Notes: generated from the sequence alone by a model not told the origin. DNA of 34,777 nucleotides from Streptomyces aurantiacus (GCF_001418335.1 NZ_LIPP01000316.1:1-34777), one strand, 5' to 3'; shown: positions 7,787 through 15,542, numbered from the stretch's first letter. Numbers and translations are program-made.

Positions 7787-8581
7787 GTGGACTTGAAGCT
7801 GGCCGGCAAGAGGGCCCTGGTGACCGGGGGCAGCCGGGGACTGGGGTTCGCGGTCGCCGAGGAACTGTGCGGCGAGGGAGTGCGTGTCGCGCTTCTCGCC
7901 AGGGACGCCGCCGCCGTCGAGAGCGCGGCGGCCGGGCTTCGCGCCGCGGGGCACGACGCCATCGGTGTCGTGGCGGACACCGCCCAGGACCGGCAGGTCG
8001 AGTCCGCGGTCGCGGCGGCGACGGAACGATTCGGGGGCATCGACATCCTCGTGAACGGAGCGGCCAAGGCCGCGGGAGGGCCTGCGACGGGTTTCCTGGC
8101 TCTCCACGACGACGATCTGCGCGCGGAGATGGAGACGAAGGTGCTGGGCTATCTGCGCTGCGCGCGGGCTGTCGCACCCCAGATGATCGAAAGCGGCTGG
8201 GGACGGATCATCAACATCGGTGGGCTCGCGATGCGGCGCACGGGGTCCGTCTTCGGCTCCGTTCGCAATGTCGCGGTCGCGGCGATGTCCAAGAACCTGG
8301 CTGATGAACTCGGCCCCAAGGGAATCAACGTGACGGTCGTTCACCCCTGGGTGACGGAGACCGAGGGGGTTCGCGACATGATCCGGGACAGGTCGGCGGC
8401 ACAGGGGATCACCGAGGCCGAGTTCGCCCAGGACCTCGCCGCCGACGTGAGCGTCGGTCGCCTCATACGGCCGTCCGAGGTCGCGCACGTGGTGACGTTC
8501 CTGGCCTCTCCGCTGAGTGTGGCGATCAACGGTGAGGCCGTCGCCGCCGGCGGCGGCCTGTCCGGACCGATCTTCTACTGA
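7787..8581 (+). CDS. short-chain dehydrogenase/reductase-fold protein lacking YxxxK
   Basis: A 264-residue protein starting at GTG 7787 with aaggag at 7773-7778. The cofactor-binding half is normal: TGGSRGLG (13-20) is the TGxxxGxG loop and VNGAA (89-93) is the NNAG-like motif. The catalytic half is not. Aligning INIGGLAMRRT and KNLADELGPKGINV with ordinary SDRs puts Gly145/Gly146 at the catalytic Ser region, Gly157 where Tyr should be and Asn161 where Lys should be; no tyrosine occurs from 123 to 170. It cannot use the standard Tyr-Lys mechanism, so it may be a non-redox enzyme, a binding protein, or use other residues. A GSVRN-type SDR subgroup exists as far as I recall, without known chemistry. 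Confidence 0.85.
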   Translation: MDLKLAGKRALVTGGSRGLGFAVAEELCGEGVRVALLARDAAAVESAAAGLRAAGHDAIGVVADTAQDRQVESAVAAATERFGGIDILVNGAAKAAGGPATGFLALHDDDLRAEMETKVLGYLRCARAVAPQMIESGWGRIINIGGLAMRRTGSVFGSVRNVAVAAMSKNLADELGPKGINVTVVHPWVTETEGVRDMIRDRSAAQGITEAEFAQDLAADVSVGRLIRPSEVAHVVTFLASPLSVAINGEAVAAGGGLSGPIFY

Positions 8582-8597
8582 TCACTGACCACTGACC
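8577..8597 (+). repeat. three 7-nt tandem units at the SDR 3' end
   Basis: actgatc, actgacc and actgacc follow each other without a gap. The first covers the SDR stop codon. The next gene begins 14 nt later. Confidence 0.8.
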
Positions 8598-8610
8598 ATG
8601 GGAGGAGCAC

Positions 8611-9816
8611 GTGGGAGCGGGCCTCGGAGAATCTCGGCAGATGCCGACTGAGCTGGGCCCAGCGGCCGAATCAGTCGCACAGGCCATGTCCCGGGCGGCC
8701 ATGTCCTGGCTGGCCGACCTCGACGACGGGCAGCGCGCCCTGGCCTGGTGGGGTCCGCCCGGAAGTGAACACGAGGCGGAGCGACGACGGTGGTTCTACA
8801 CACCCACGGACCACGGCGGTCTGGCCTTCAACGGTCAATTCGCCTGGCAGCAGCGGCGCGCGATGCGACTCGTGGCGTCGGGGCTGTCTCCCGAGGGTTA
8901 TGACCTCGTCTCAACGATCATCGGCACCGAGAACGTTCTCGATCGGCTGGAAGGCTTCAGCTCGGAATTCGACACCCGCCGGGGGCGTGACCCTTCCCGG
9001 TACTACCTCCGGGTGTTCGGCGATCCGGAAGGTCAGGGGCCTTGGAGTTGGCGCTTCGGCGGACACCATGTCTCGCTGAACTTCCTGATCGTCGCGGGGG
9101 AGGTGCGCTCGGCCACACCGCGCTTCTTCGGGTTGGACCCCGCGATCACGACGCTGCCGGGCGGCATGACACTCGAACCACTGGGCGCGTTCCAGTCGAC
9201 GGCAAGGAGCCTGGTCACCTCGCTGTCGGCCGACGCCCGAGCGGCGGCGGTGCTGCTCGACCGGGCGCCTGCCGACATCGTCATGGGGAATCGGTCGTCC
9301 TTCGAGGAGGCCGCGACCATGCTGAACCTGGCCGAGATCTTTCGGCGACGACCGGGTGATGACGAGTTGATGGAACGAATGCGCAGGGGCGGCAATTCCC
9401 TTGACGCGGGAACCGGATACGGGCCTCGGGAACACGACCTGCTGTCGGTGACGTCCCTGCCGAAGGGAATCGCCGGCTCGGAACTCGACAGCGCTCAGAG
9501 GAACCTTCTCGATCGTCTGATGCGGACGTATCACGACGGCCTGCCCGTCGGACTGGCCCCACGGTGGGACATCGACGAACTGCACTTCGCCTGGGCCGGA
9601 CCGACCGAAGCCGGCGTTCCGAACTACTACCGGGTGCAGGGTGACGGATTCCTCATCGAATGGGACAACACCGCCCGGAACGGCAACCACGCCCACGGCG
9701 TCGTACGGCATCTGTCGAACGACTTCGGTGAAGACGTCCTCGCCGGTCATCGCCGGGCGTGGCATACGGCCGAGGCCGGTACCAATCACCTCTATCAGGA
9801 GGACACACAGCCATGA
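8611..9816 (+). CDS. DUF3500 domain protein
   Basis: A 401-residue protein starting at GTG 8611 after a strong gggagga site. The DUF3500 signature is present throughout: YYLRVFGDP (131-139), WSWRFGGHHVSLNF (145-158), and the C-terminal LHFAWAG, YYRVQGDGFLIEWDNT and NDFGEDVL blocks. No signal peptide is seen, unlike many family members. DUF3500 proteins have no established function; the invariant histidines of GGHH suggest a metal site but this is inference. Its stop codon overlaps the RraA-like start (ATGA), so the two products are made in step and may work together. Codon use fits the rest of the island. Confidence 0.85.
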   Translation: MGAGLGESRQMPTELGPAAESVAQAMSRAAMSWLADLDDGQRALAWWGPPGSEHEAERRRWFYTPTDHGGLAFNGQFAWQQRRAMRLVASGLSPEGYDLVSTIIGTENVLDRLEGFSSEFDTRRGRDPSRYYLRVFGDPEGQGPWSWRFGGHHVSLNFLIVAGEVRSATPRFFGLDPAITTLPGGMTLEPLGAFQSTARSLVTSLSADARAAAVLLDRAPADIVMGNRSSFEEAATMLNLAEIFRRRPGDDELMERMRRGGNSLDAGTGYGPREHDLLSVTSLPKGIAGSELDSAQRNLLDRLMRTYHDGLPVGLAPRWDIDELHFAWAGPTEAGVPNYYRVQGDGFLIEWDNTARNGNHAHGVVRHLSNDFGEDVLAGHRRAWHTAEAGTNHLYQEDTQP

Positions 9817-10616
9817 CGGAAACCACACGCCAGAACTTCGACTGGGTCGACGTGCACTCGATGCCGAAAGCGCTGCCCGACGGAATCGTCGACCGATTCC
9901 TCGCGCTCGACGACATGTCGGCCACGGTGGCCGACGCCTTGGACGCCCTCGGCCTGCACGGGTGCGTCGGTGCCTCGACCCTGCCTCCCACGCTCCCCGG
10001 TGAGCGCGTCGTCGGCCGGGCGGTGACGCTCCGGAACGTGCCGTCCAGGATGGACCCGCACCGGGCTGTCACCGACGGCAATTGGTTGATGGCCGAGATT
10101 CACCTCGTCGAACTGGCGGAACCCGGCGACGTGCTGGTCATCTCGGGGCTTCCCGGAGTTTCGAACATGGGCGGCATCGTCGCGGCGACAGCCCGACGGA
10201 GCCGGCTCGCCGGCGCCGTGGTCGACGGTGCGGTCCGGGACGTGGCGCAGTCACGCCGGCGTGGTTTCCCCATCTGGAGCCGCGACATCAGCCCCGAGAC
10301 CGGGAAGTGGCGCGGCAGTTCGGTGGAGATCAACGCGACGATCGCCGTGGCCGACGTCACCGTGGAACCAGGCGATCTGGTGATCGCCGACGAGACCGGT
10401 GTCTGTTTCGTCCCGGTCGCCCTGTCGGGCGAGGTGATCGCGCATTGCGAGGCGATCGACAAGAAGGAGGAACAGATGTTCGCGGACATCGCTGCCGGTC
10501 TCCCCATGGCAGACATCATCAACCAGCTGTACGGGCGGCCACGAGAAGGTCTCCTCGGACAATCCCCTGTGTCATCGAGCCCGACCCCTGCGGTCAACGA
10601 AAAGGAGTCACTGTGA
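9813..10616 (+). CDS. RraA-like / HMG-aldolase-fold protein, acidic residues missing
   Basis: A 267-residue member of the RraA/4-hydroxy-4-methyl-2-oxoglutarate aldolase superfamily, starting at ATG 9813 with caggagga upstream and overlapping the DUF3500 stop. Family marks are GVSNMGGIVA and GAVVDGAVRD (134-143), with the R142-D143 pair that binds substrate and Mg. The active aldolases carry an acidic residue 21 positions before that Arg and another 2-4 residues after the Asp, as I recall the motif; here these positions are Gly121 and Gln146-Ser147-Arg148. It may therefore catalyse a related decarboxylation or something new rather than the standard retro-aldol step. A disordered tail follows residue 245. 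Its stop overlaps the VOC start. Confidence 0.82.
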   Translation: MTETTRQNFDWVDVHSMPKALPDGIVDRFLALDDMSATVADALDALGLHGCVGASTLPPTLPGERVVGRAVTLRNVPSRMDPHRAVTDGNWLMAEIHLVELAEPGDVLVISGLPGVSNMGGIVAATARRSRLAGAVVDGAVRDVAQSRRRGFPIWSRDISPETGKWRGSSVEINATIAVADVTVEPGDLVIADETGVCFVPVALSGEVIAHCEAIDKKEEQMFADIAAGLPMADIINQLYGRPREGLLGQSPVSSSPTPAVNEKESL

Positions 10617-11182
10617 TCGTCGGAATTCATCACGCGGCAATATCGACTCCCGACCTGGAACGGCTCAAGGACTTCTACTGTGACCTCTTCGGTCTTGAGG
10701 AGGTGATGCGATTCGGCTGGGAACAGGGCGACGAGCTGTGTGACAGAATTGTCGGACTCGACGGGTCCGCGGCGAAGTTCGTCTACCTGCGCGGCGCGAA
10801 TGCCCACCTTGAACTGTTCGAGTACGCCCACCCCACACCGAAGCCGCAACACGCGGATTGGCGAGTGTGCGACCACGGATTCACTCATATCTGTTTCGAA
10901 GTGACGGACATCCACGCCGAGTTCGAGCGACTGACCGCCGCAGGCATGAGGTTCCAGAACGATGCGCCGATAGACGCACTGGGCATGCTTCACGTGGCGT
11001 ACGGCTACGACCCGGACGGCAACATCGTCGAGCTGGTCCAGTTCCCGGCACAGGAACAGGAGCAGGAACAGGAGCAGGAACAGGGGACGAAGGGCGATTC
11101 GGCTTCACTGACCAGTACTCCCCTGCACATCCAGGCAAGTTCTGGGGGTCGAGCCGGTGGTCGTCGAGCCGGTGGTCAGTGA
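10613..11182 (+). CDS. VOC-family (glyoxalase-like) metalloenzyme
   Basis: A 189-residue protein starting at GTG 10613, overlapping the RraA-like stop (GTGA) and preceded by aaaggag. The two beta-alpha-beta-beta-beta modules of the vicinal-oxygen-chelate fold span residues 1-145. The expected metal ligands are in place: His7 (IHHAAI), Glu67 (HLELFEY), His92 (THICFEV) and Glu140 (GNIVELVQF), the set of methylmalonyl-CoA epimerase and glyoxalase I. After residue 146 comes a glutamine-glutamate repeat (six EQ units) and a Gly/Arg/Ser tail, coded by short tandem repeats that may be recent growth of the 3' end. It overlaps the convergent gene by 7 nt. Isomerase, lyase or dioxygenase activity are all possible. 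Confidence 0.85.
   Translation: MIVGIHHAAISTPDLERLKDFYCDLFGLEEVMRFGWEQGDELCDRIVGLDGSAAKFVYLRGANAHLELFEYAHPTPKPQHADWRVCDHGFTHICFEVTDIHAEFERLTAAGMRFQNDAPIDALGMLHVAYGYDPDGNIVELVQFPAQEQEQEQEQEQGTKGDSASLTSTPLHIQASSGGRAGGRRAGGQ
11148..11177 (+). repeat. 15-nt perfect tandem duplication at the VOC 3' end
   Basis: gtcgagccggtggtc occurs twice back to back and codes for part of the low-complexity tail. It runs into the first bases of the right 35-nt repeat. A (caggaacaggag)n microrepeat lies about 65 nt upstream. Confidence 0.85.
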
Positions 11183-11208
11183 TCCGCGCAGCACGGCGTA
11201 GGGTCCGG
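11174..11208. repeat. right 35-nt direct repeat (possible attachment site)
   Basis: The partner of 4733-4767 (32 of 35 identical). Read in the DUF397 frame it gives VSDPRSTA and a TAG, against VSGPRNTA and a TAG on the left, so it looks like the 3' end of another DUF397 gene with no body. It also codes for the C-terminal PDPTPCCADH of the convergent gene. Confidence 0.7.
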
Positions 11209-11682
11209 GACCTCGAACGGGACCAACACCCCTCCCACCGCCGGCATCAAGGTCAGGACCAGTTCGCCGTCCTGCCACTGCGGCCTTACGTGGTCCCGGG
11301 TCACCACGGTCTGGGTCGGTGGAGGTTCGTCGGCGGTGCCCAGCACCACCACCCGGTCGATCGCGGAGCGGGCCAGTAGCTCCGCGATCGTCAGCGTGCC
11401 GGTCAGCTCGGCCGCCCCCGGGAAGATGACGGCCCGGCCCGCCTCGTCGGGTGCGCCGGGCGTCACCTCGTACCCCTTGGCCGTGAGGCGGCGTGCGGCG
11501 TCCTCGGAGTTCGTCGTGAAGGAGAGGGCGACCCGTGGCCGGTCCCCGCGGAGCAGGTGCGTGCAGCCGAACGTGCCCTCGGGGAGGGCTAGTTCGGCTG
11601 CCAGCTCCAGCAGCAGGTGGTCGGCCGCGCGCAGTTCACGTATGTCCGCGTCGACCGTGCTGACGTAGGACGAGTGGTTCAC
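11176..11682 (-). CDS. hypothetical protein, partner of the PHP gene
   Basis: A 168-residue protein starting at GTG 11682, which overlaps the stop of the PHP-domain gene by GTGA, so it is the second gene of that operon. The frame stays open upstream but only as a shadow of the PHP gene. I do not recognise the family. It has no signal peptide or membrane segment and looks like a soluble alpha/beta protein with acidic character; ELLARSAIDRVVVLGTADEPP suggests a Rossmann-like strand-helix unit. The C-terminus PDPTPCCADH holds a vicinal cysteine pair that could bind metal, which would suit a partner of a metal-dependent phosphoesterase. Its 3' end overlaps the VOC gene and the right island repeat. 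Confidence 0.65.
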   Translation of the reverse strand: MNHSSYVSTVDADIRELRAADHLLLELAAELALPEGTFGCTHLLRGDRPRVALSFTTNSEDAARRLTAKGYEVTPGAPDEAGRAVIFPGAAELTGTLTIAELLARSAIDRVVVLGTADEPPPTQTVVTRDHVRPQWQDGELVLTLMPAVGGVLVPFEVPDPTPCCADH

Positions 11683-13466
11683 GCGGGGAGGACCCACAGC
11701 GGGTTCGAGTAGAACCACAGGTCCTTCCACGGGTCCGCGTCGCCGACGACGTCGATGGCCGGACCCGCGGGGTCGACCGCCGCGCCCCGCGATCCGACGG
11801 CGGACCGGTTGCCGTCGGAGCCGCGCACGCGGAGGTAGAGCGGGCGGTCGACGCGGCCGAGGGAGTACGTGACCCGGACCGTGCCGGTGGACTTGTTGAT
11901 CTCGTACGACTTGACGACCTTGGTGGTCGGCGCGGTGAGCGTGTCCTTGTCGACGGCCGGGCCGGTGACATCGCCCTGGATGACGTCCACGCGGGCCAAC
12001 TTGGGTATGAAGCCCGCCCAGTTGGCGTTCTGCGCCAGTGCGATGTCGACCGTCAGCGTGACGTTCGTGCCCTTCTTGACGTGCAGCGCGCCGCCCAGCG
12101 TGGCCCAGCGGCTGCCGCCGGAGACCCGGACGTCGAGGCCGCTGATGAGCTGACCGTGGTCGACCCACACGCGTCCGGCGCGGATGCCGTCCATCACGGC
12201 GGCGTACGAGTAGTCCTCGGCGCCGACGTGGGTCCTGCTGTACTGGCCGGGCCAGTAGTCGCCCTGGGTGACGTCGATCTGGCCGTTGTAGACCGGGTCC
12301 TGGTAGCGGCCGTCGGTGTTGAAGTCGCCGCCGCCGCGCGCCGCGGTGTCCGCGTAGACCTGGTGCGAGTCGGAGTTGGCGCTGATCCACCAGGCCTTGC
12401 CTTCGGCGAGCAGGCTGTCCCAGAGGCCACCGACGGTGGCGGTCATCCAGTCGAAGCCGCCCCAGGTGCGGTAGCTCTCCGGCGGATAGCCGGCGAAGGA
12501 GTTGGCGCTCGGGTTGTTGTCATAGATGCCGCGTGCGCGGCCCATGCCGAGGGGGGCGGGGAGGCCGGCGGCCTGGTGGCCGGGGGCGCCCTCGAAGCCG
12601 ACGGCGATCTGGTGGCTCGCGGGGGTCGCGTCGCGCCAGGCACGGATCTCGTGCGGCGAGTCGACACCGCGACGGGCCGGGTGGTTGGCGAGCATCAGCG
12701 CGTCCTTGACCTTGCGCCGCTGGACCTGCTCGCCGAGGAACGCCAGGCCCGCGACGGCGAGTGCCTCGTTGGCGGGCGTCGAGTCGGAGGCGTTCTTCAC
12801 GCTGCCGTCGTAGTCGGTCTCGAACTGCTTGAGGACCGACACCTCGTTCTTGCCGGGATGCACGAAGACCGTGCCGTGCTCGGCGCCCGGGATGTTCCAT
12901 TCGAGACCCTGGAAGACGAGGGTGTCCTCGTACGCCGCGCGGGCCGCCCTGATGTCCGGGTTGACCTTGTCCACGCCGATCTTGGCGTGCGCGGCGCTGC
13001 CGTGGTCCGTGATGACCAGCCAGTCCATGCCGTGCCTGGCGCCCTGCCTGACCTGGTCGACGACGCGGTACTTGCCGTCGCTGCTGTACTGCGTGTGGAT
13101 GTGGTGGTCACCGGCCAGCCAGAGGAAGCCATTGCCCTTGCTCTTGCCCTGCCCGCTCCCTCTGCGGTCACCGGCCGACGCCTGCGCGGCAGCCGACGCC
13201 TGCGCGGCAGCCGACGTCTGCGCGGCGGCCGTCCCCGTCGCCGCACCGCCGAAGACGCCCACCGTGGCCAGCCCCGCGCCGAGCAGACCCGCGCGGCGCA
13301 GCATGGAACGGCGCGACTGCTGTTCGGGGCTCAGGGCCTCGTCGGGTACGGACGTGTCGAAGGCCGCCGGGAGCGGGGCGCTCTCGTGGTCATGGCTGTG
13401 GTCATGACCATGGTCGTGACCGTGCCCGTGTCCATGGCTGTGCCCGTGACTGTGTCCGTGCCCCAT
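11679..13466 (-). CDS. Tat-exported PHP-domain phosphoesterase with poly-His leader
   Basis: A 595-residue protein starting at ATG 13466 with a strong aggagg site. The first 27 residues carry 13 histidines at every second position (3 to 27). A twin-arginine signal follows at residue 51 (SRRSMLRRAG, hydrophobic core to ~80), so the His tract would stay in the cytosolic n-region. The body is a PHP phosphoesterase: DHHIHTQYSSDG (120-131), ITDHGSAAHA, LEWNIPGAEHGTVFVHPG, LANHPARR and SANSDSHQVY give the usual His/Asp metal ligands. Phosphodiester or phosphomonoester hydrolysis outside the membrane is likely; the substrate is unknown. An AAAQAS repeat (18-nt units near 13174-13227) lies after the signal. 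It is co-transcribed with the small gene downstream. Confidence 0.85.
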   Translation of the reverse strand: MGHGHSHGHSHGHGHGHDHGHDHSHDHESAPLPAAFDTSVPDEALSPEQQSRRSMLRRAGLLGAGLATVGVFGGAATGTAAAQTSAAAQASAAAQASAGDRRGSGQGKSKGNGFLWLAGDHHIHTQYSSDGKYRVVDQVRQGARHGMDWLVITDHGSAAHAKIGVDKVNPDIRAARAAYEDTLVFQGLEWNIPGAEHGTVFVHPGKNEVSVLKQFETDYDGSVKNASDSTPANEALAVAGLAFLGEQVQRRKVKDALMLANHPARRGVDSPHEIRAWRDATPASHQIAVGFEGAPGHQAAGLPAPLGMGRARGIYDNNPSANSFAGYPPESYRTWGGFDWMTATVGGLWDSLLAEGKAWWISANSDSHQVYADTAARGGGDFNTDGRYQDPVYNGQIDVTQGDYWPGQYSRTHVGAEDYSYAAVMDGIRAGRVWVDHGQLISGLDVRVSGGSRWATLGGALHVKKGTNVTLTVDIALAQNANWAGFIPKLARVDVIQGDVTGPAVDKDTLTAPTTKVVKSYEINKSTGTVRVTYSLGRVDRPLYLRVRGSDGNRSAVGSRGAAVDPAGPAIDVVGDADPWKDLWFYSNPLWVLPA

Positions 13467-13767
13467 GTCGGCCTCCTGTGTACGGCGCCGCCGGTGCGGT
13501 CGCGCGCTATGGAGACTCGATCCGGAACATGAACGCCGGGCGACACGGGAGTGATCTCCGGGCGACTCCGGCACGGCGGGTCGCCGCCGTTCTTGCCGTC
13601 TCGCCAACTGCCCTTATCAGTCAGCCTAGTTGACTCCAGCCCCCTGGACGCGGCCGGCGGCATTGGTCAGCAGCTTGCTACTCTCTCCAGGTTCTTGCCT
13701 AGACGCCCTAGGAAAGACTCAGAATGGCCCGGAAAATAACGGAAAGTAACGGAAAGGGTTGCCGATC
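13467..13767. promoter_or_regulatory. divergent promoter region with inverted repeats
   Basis: This 301-nt space separates the PHP operon and the TetR gene. It holds agtca-7nt-tgact (13619-13635), cctag-5nt-ctagg (13698-13712), and three 10-nt units of the type ggaaa(a/g)taac (about 13731-13758) directly in front of the TetR start. These are the likely operator sites of the TetR protein. No gene was seen. Confidence 0.45.
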
Positions 13768-14349
13768 ATGGCTCGTGCCGGGCTCACCACCGAGCGGGTC
13801 GTCGTGGCCGCCGCCGACCTCGCGGACGAGGTCGGCTTCGCACACGTATCGCTGTCCGCGCTGGCCAGACGGTTCGGGGTGAAGGACGCGAGCCTGTACT
13901 CGCACGTCAAGAACCTCGACGACCTGCGGACCCGGATCGCGTTCCTCGCGGGCGCCGAGATGATCGACCGGATCGCCGAGGCGGTGGCCGGACGTGCCGG
14001 CCAGGACGCCCTGGCCGCCTTCGCCGACGCCTACCGGGAGTACGCCCTGGAGCACCCCGGCCGGTACGCGGCCACCCAGATCCGTATCGACCAGAGCCTC
14101 GCGGCCTCGTCCCCCGCCTTCGCCAGAACCGCCGAGGTCACCTACGGGATGCTGCGCGCGTACGGCCTCGACGAGCCCGACCTCACCGACGCGGTACGCC
14201 TGTTGCGCAGCACCTTCCACGGCTACTGCGCCCTGGAGGCCACCGGCGCGTTCGGCGCCTCCCGGGACGTGCGGACGTCGTGGACCCGTGCCGTGGCCGC
14301 CCTCCACGTGACACTGGAACACTGGCCCCGGGAAGCAAGCACCTCGTAA
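13768..14349 (+). CDS. TetR/AcrR-family regulator (WHG C-terminal domain)
   Basis: A 193-residue regulator starting at ATG 13768 (ggaaaggg at 13751-13758); a TTG three codons upstream is a weaker choice. The N-terminal helix-turn-helix is clear: VVVAAADLADEVGFAHVSLS then LARRFGVKDASLYSHVKNLD (residues 10-55). The C-terminal half resembles the WHG-type ligand domain, with an LRSTFHGYCALEATGAFG stretch. Such proteins repress a neighbouring gene until a small molecule binds. It is divergent from the PHP gene, with inverted repeats between them, so that operon is the best candidate target. It converges on the MpaB gene with only 8 nt between stops. Confidence 0.88.
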   Translation: MARAGLTTERVVVAAADLADEVGFAHVSLSALARRFGVKDASLYSHVKNLDDLRTRIAFLAGAEMIDRIAEAVAGRAGQDALAAFADAYREYALEHPGRYAATQIRIDQSLAASSPAFARTAEVTYGMLRAYGLDEPDLTDAVRLLRSTFHGYCALEATGAFGASRDVRTSWTRAVAALHVTLEHWPREASTS

Positions 14350-14357
14350 CGGGCCGC

Positions 14358-15542
14358 TTACGGCATGGCCCGGGTCGGAGCCGGAGGTACCCAGCGGTGG
14401 GTGCGCGGCGCCTGTGAACGTACGCCGTAGTCGCTCTTGAGTTCCTCCGGGATCGCGTACTGCATGACCCTCCCCCGGGTGAGCGAGCCCAGTTCGAAGG
14501 TGGTGAGCAGGCTGCCCGCCTTGTCCAGGGCCCATTCGCCGAGCGGGCTGCTGTCCTCCACTGTCTCCAGCAGGCCGAGTACGACGGGTACGGCCTTGGC
14601 CGCGGTGTCCCAGGGACTGCGCGGAATCTGGAGCCAGTCGGCGATGGTGGGGCCGACGAGGAAGCGGATGGTCGCGGGGACGATGGGGTCGAGGAGGGTG
14701 CCGGGGACCACATCCTCGTACATTCGCATCAGTTGGTTGTTCAGGCGGACTCCGTCCTCGGAGGGGCCGAGGTTGCGGGCGAGGTAGAGGTCGGCGAAGG
14801 CGCGGGCCTCGGTGAGGTTGTCGGGGGCGGCCTCCATGTCGCAGCCGAGGATGGAGCCCACGACCCGCCACGCGTAGTAGTAGGCCTCCGCTCCCTCCTC
14901 GCTCATGTGGATGCCGAGCCGGTGCATGGCGTCCAGGACGAGGATGGAGAAGCAGATCTGGCCGCCGATCATGTCTTCCTGGCAGAGCGGGACACCGTCC
15001 TTCTCGATGTCCCAGCGCCCTGTTTCGGTGAGGTGATGGCGTACGGCCGCGTGCAGCAGCCGGACCTTCTGCGCCGCCGGGATGAACTTGCTGCCCTCCT
15101 CGAACGCGTTGGTCTGCATGAGATACGTGACGAACTGGCCGGTGTTCGCCATCCGGCGTGACGGGTAGTCCATCGAGTGCGTCGAGGCCAGCAGTCTGGC
15201 GACGCGCGGCACCGCGTAGGTGGCGGGCATCGCCGCGAAGGACAGTCCGGTGTTGATGTGCGCGGCGTTGTCCATGAAGAAGAGCCGGGCGCGCTCCATG
15301 ACGTCCCAGTCCACCCACTTCGGCGGCATGGCCGTGGCCTCCAGGAACGAGGCCGCCGACTCCGGCAGCCCGTCCGGGAGTTTGTGGCCCGCGGTGCTGA
15401 AGAACCGCATGAGGGTGTTGAAGTCGCGTACCTCCCCTCGTTCGAACATGTCGGCCACGGTTTCGTCGGCGAAGGGGTCGCCCTGGTTGCGCAGTTCGTC
15501 GAGCGTCGTGTCGCAGTAGTGCTTCCGGGTCTCGGTCGTCAC
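14358..15542 (-). CDS. MpaB-family (DUF2236) oxygenase
   Basis: A 394-residue all-helical protein starting at GTG 15542 with aggag 7 nt upstream. It has the DUF2236/MpaB pattern: KWVDWDVMERARLFF (75-89), the VRLLHAAVRHHL helix with the conserved Arg-x-x-His that should coordinate heme b, and the DMIGGQICFSILVLDAMHRLG helix. Relatives include latex-clearing protein Lcp, which cuts polyisoprene, and MpaB', which cuts a farnesyl chain in mycophenolic acid synthesis. It follows a polyprenyl synthase gene on the same strand (91 nt gap), so an isoprenoid substrate is a reasonable inference. The Lcp Lys-Thr pair could not be confirmed by eye. No signal peptide is present. Confidence 0.85.
   Translation of the reverse strand: MTTETRKHYCDTTLDELRNQGDPFADETVADMFERGEVRDFNTLMRFFSTAGHKLPDGLPESAASFLEATAMPPKWVDWDVMERARLFFMDNAAHINTGLSFAAMPATYAVPRVARLLASTHSMDYPSRRMANTGQFVTYLMQTNAFEEGSKFIPAAQKVRLLHAAVRHHLTETGRWDIEKDGVPLCQEDMIGGQICFSILVLDAMHRLGIHMSEEGAEAYYYAWRVVGSILGCDMEAAPDNLTEARAFADLYLARNLGPSEDGVRLNNQLMRMYEDVVPGTLLDPIVPATIRFLVGPTIADWLQIPRSPWDTAAKAVPVVLGLLETVEDSSPLGEWALDKAGSLLTTFELGSLTRGRVMQYAIPEELKSDYGVRSQAPRTHRWVPPAPTRAMP

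Noticed and set aside
12081..13532. 483-residue plus-strand frame opposite the PHP gene
   Set aside because: Shadow of the PHP coding strand; composition is low-complexity Val/Ala/Gly/Asp with no domain.
13708..15318. 536-residue reverse frame across the TetR and MpaB genes
   Set aside because: It crosses two well-supported genes in the wrong frame.
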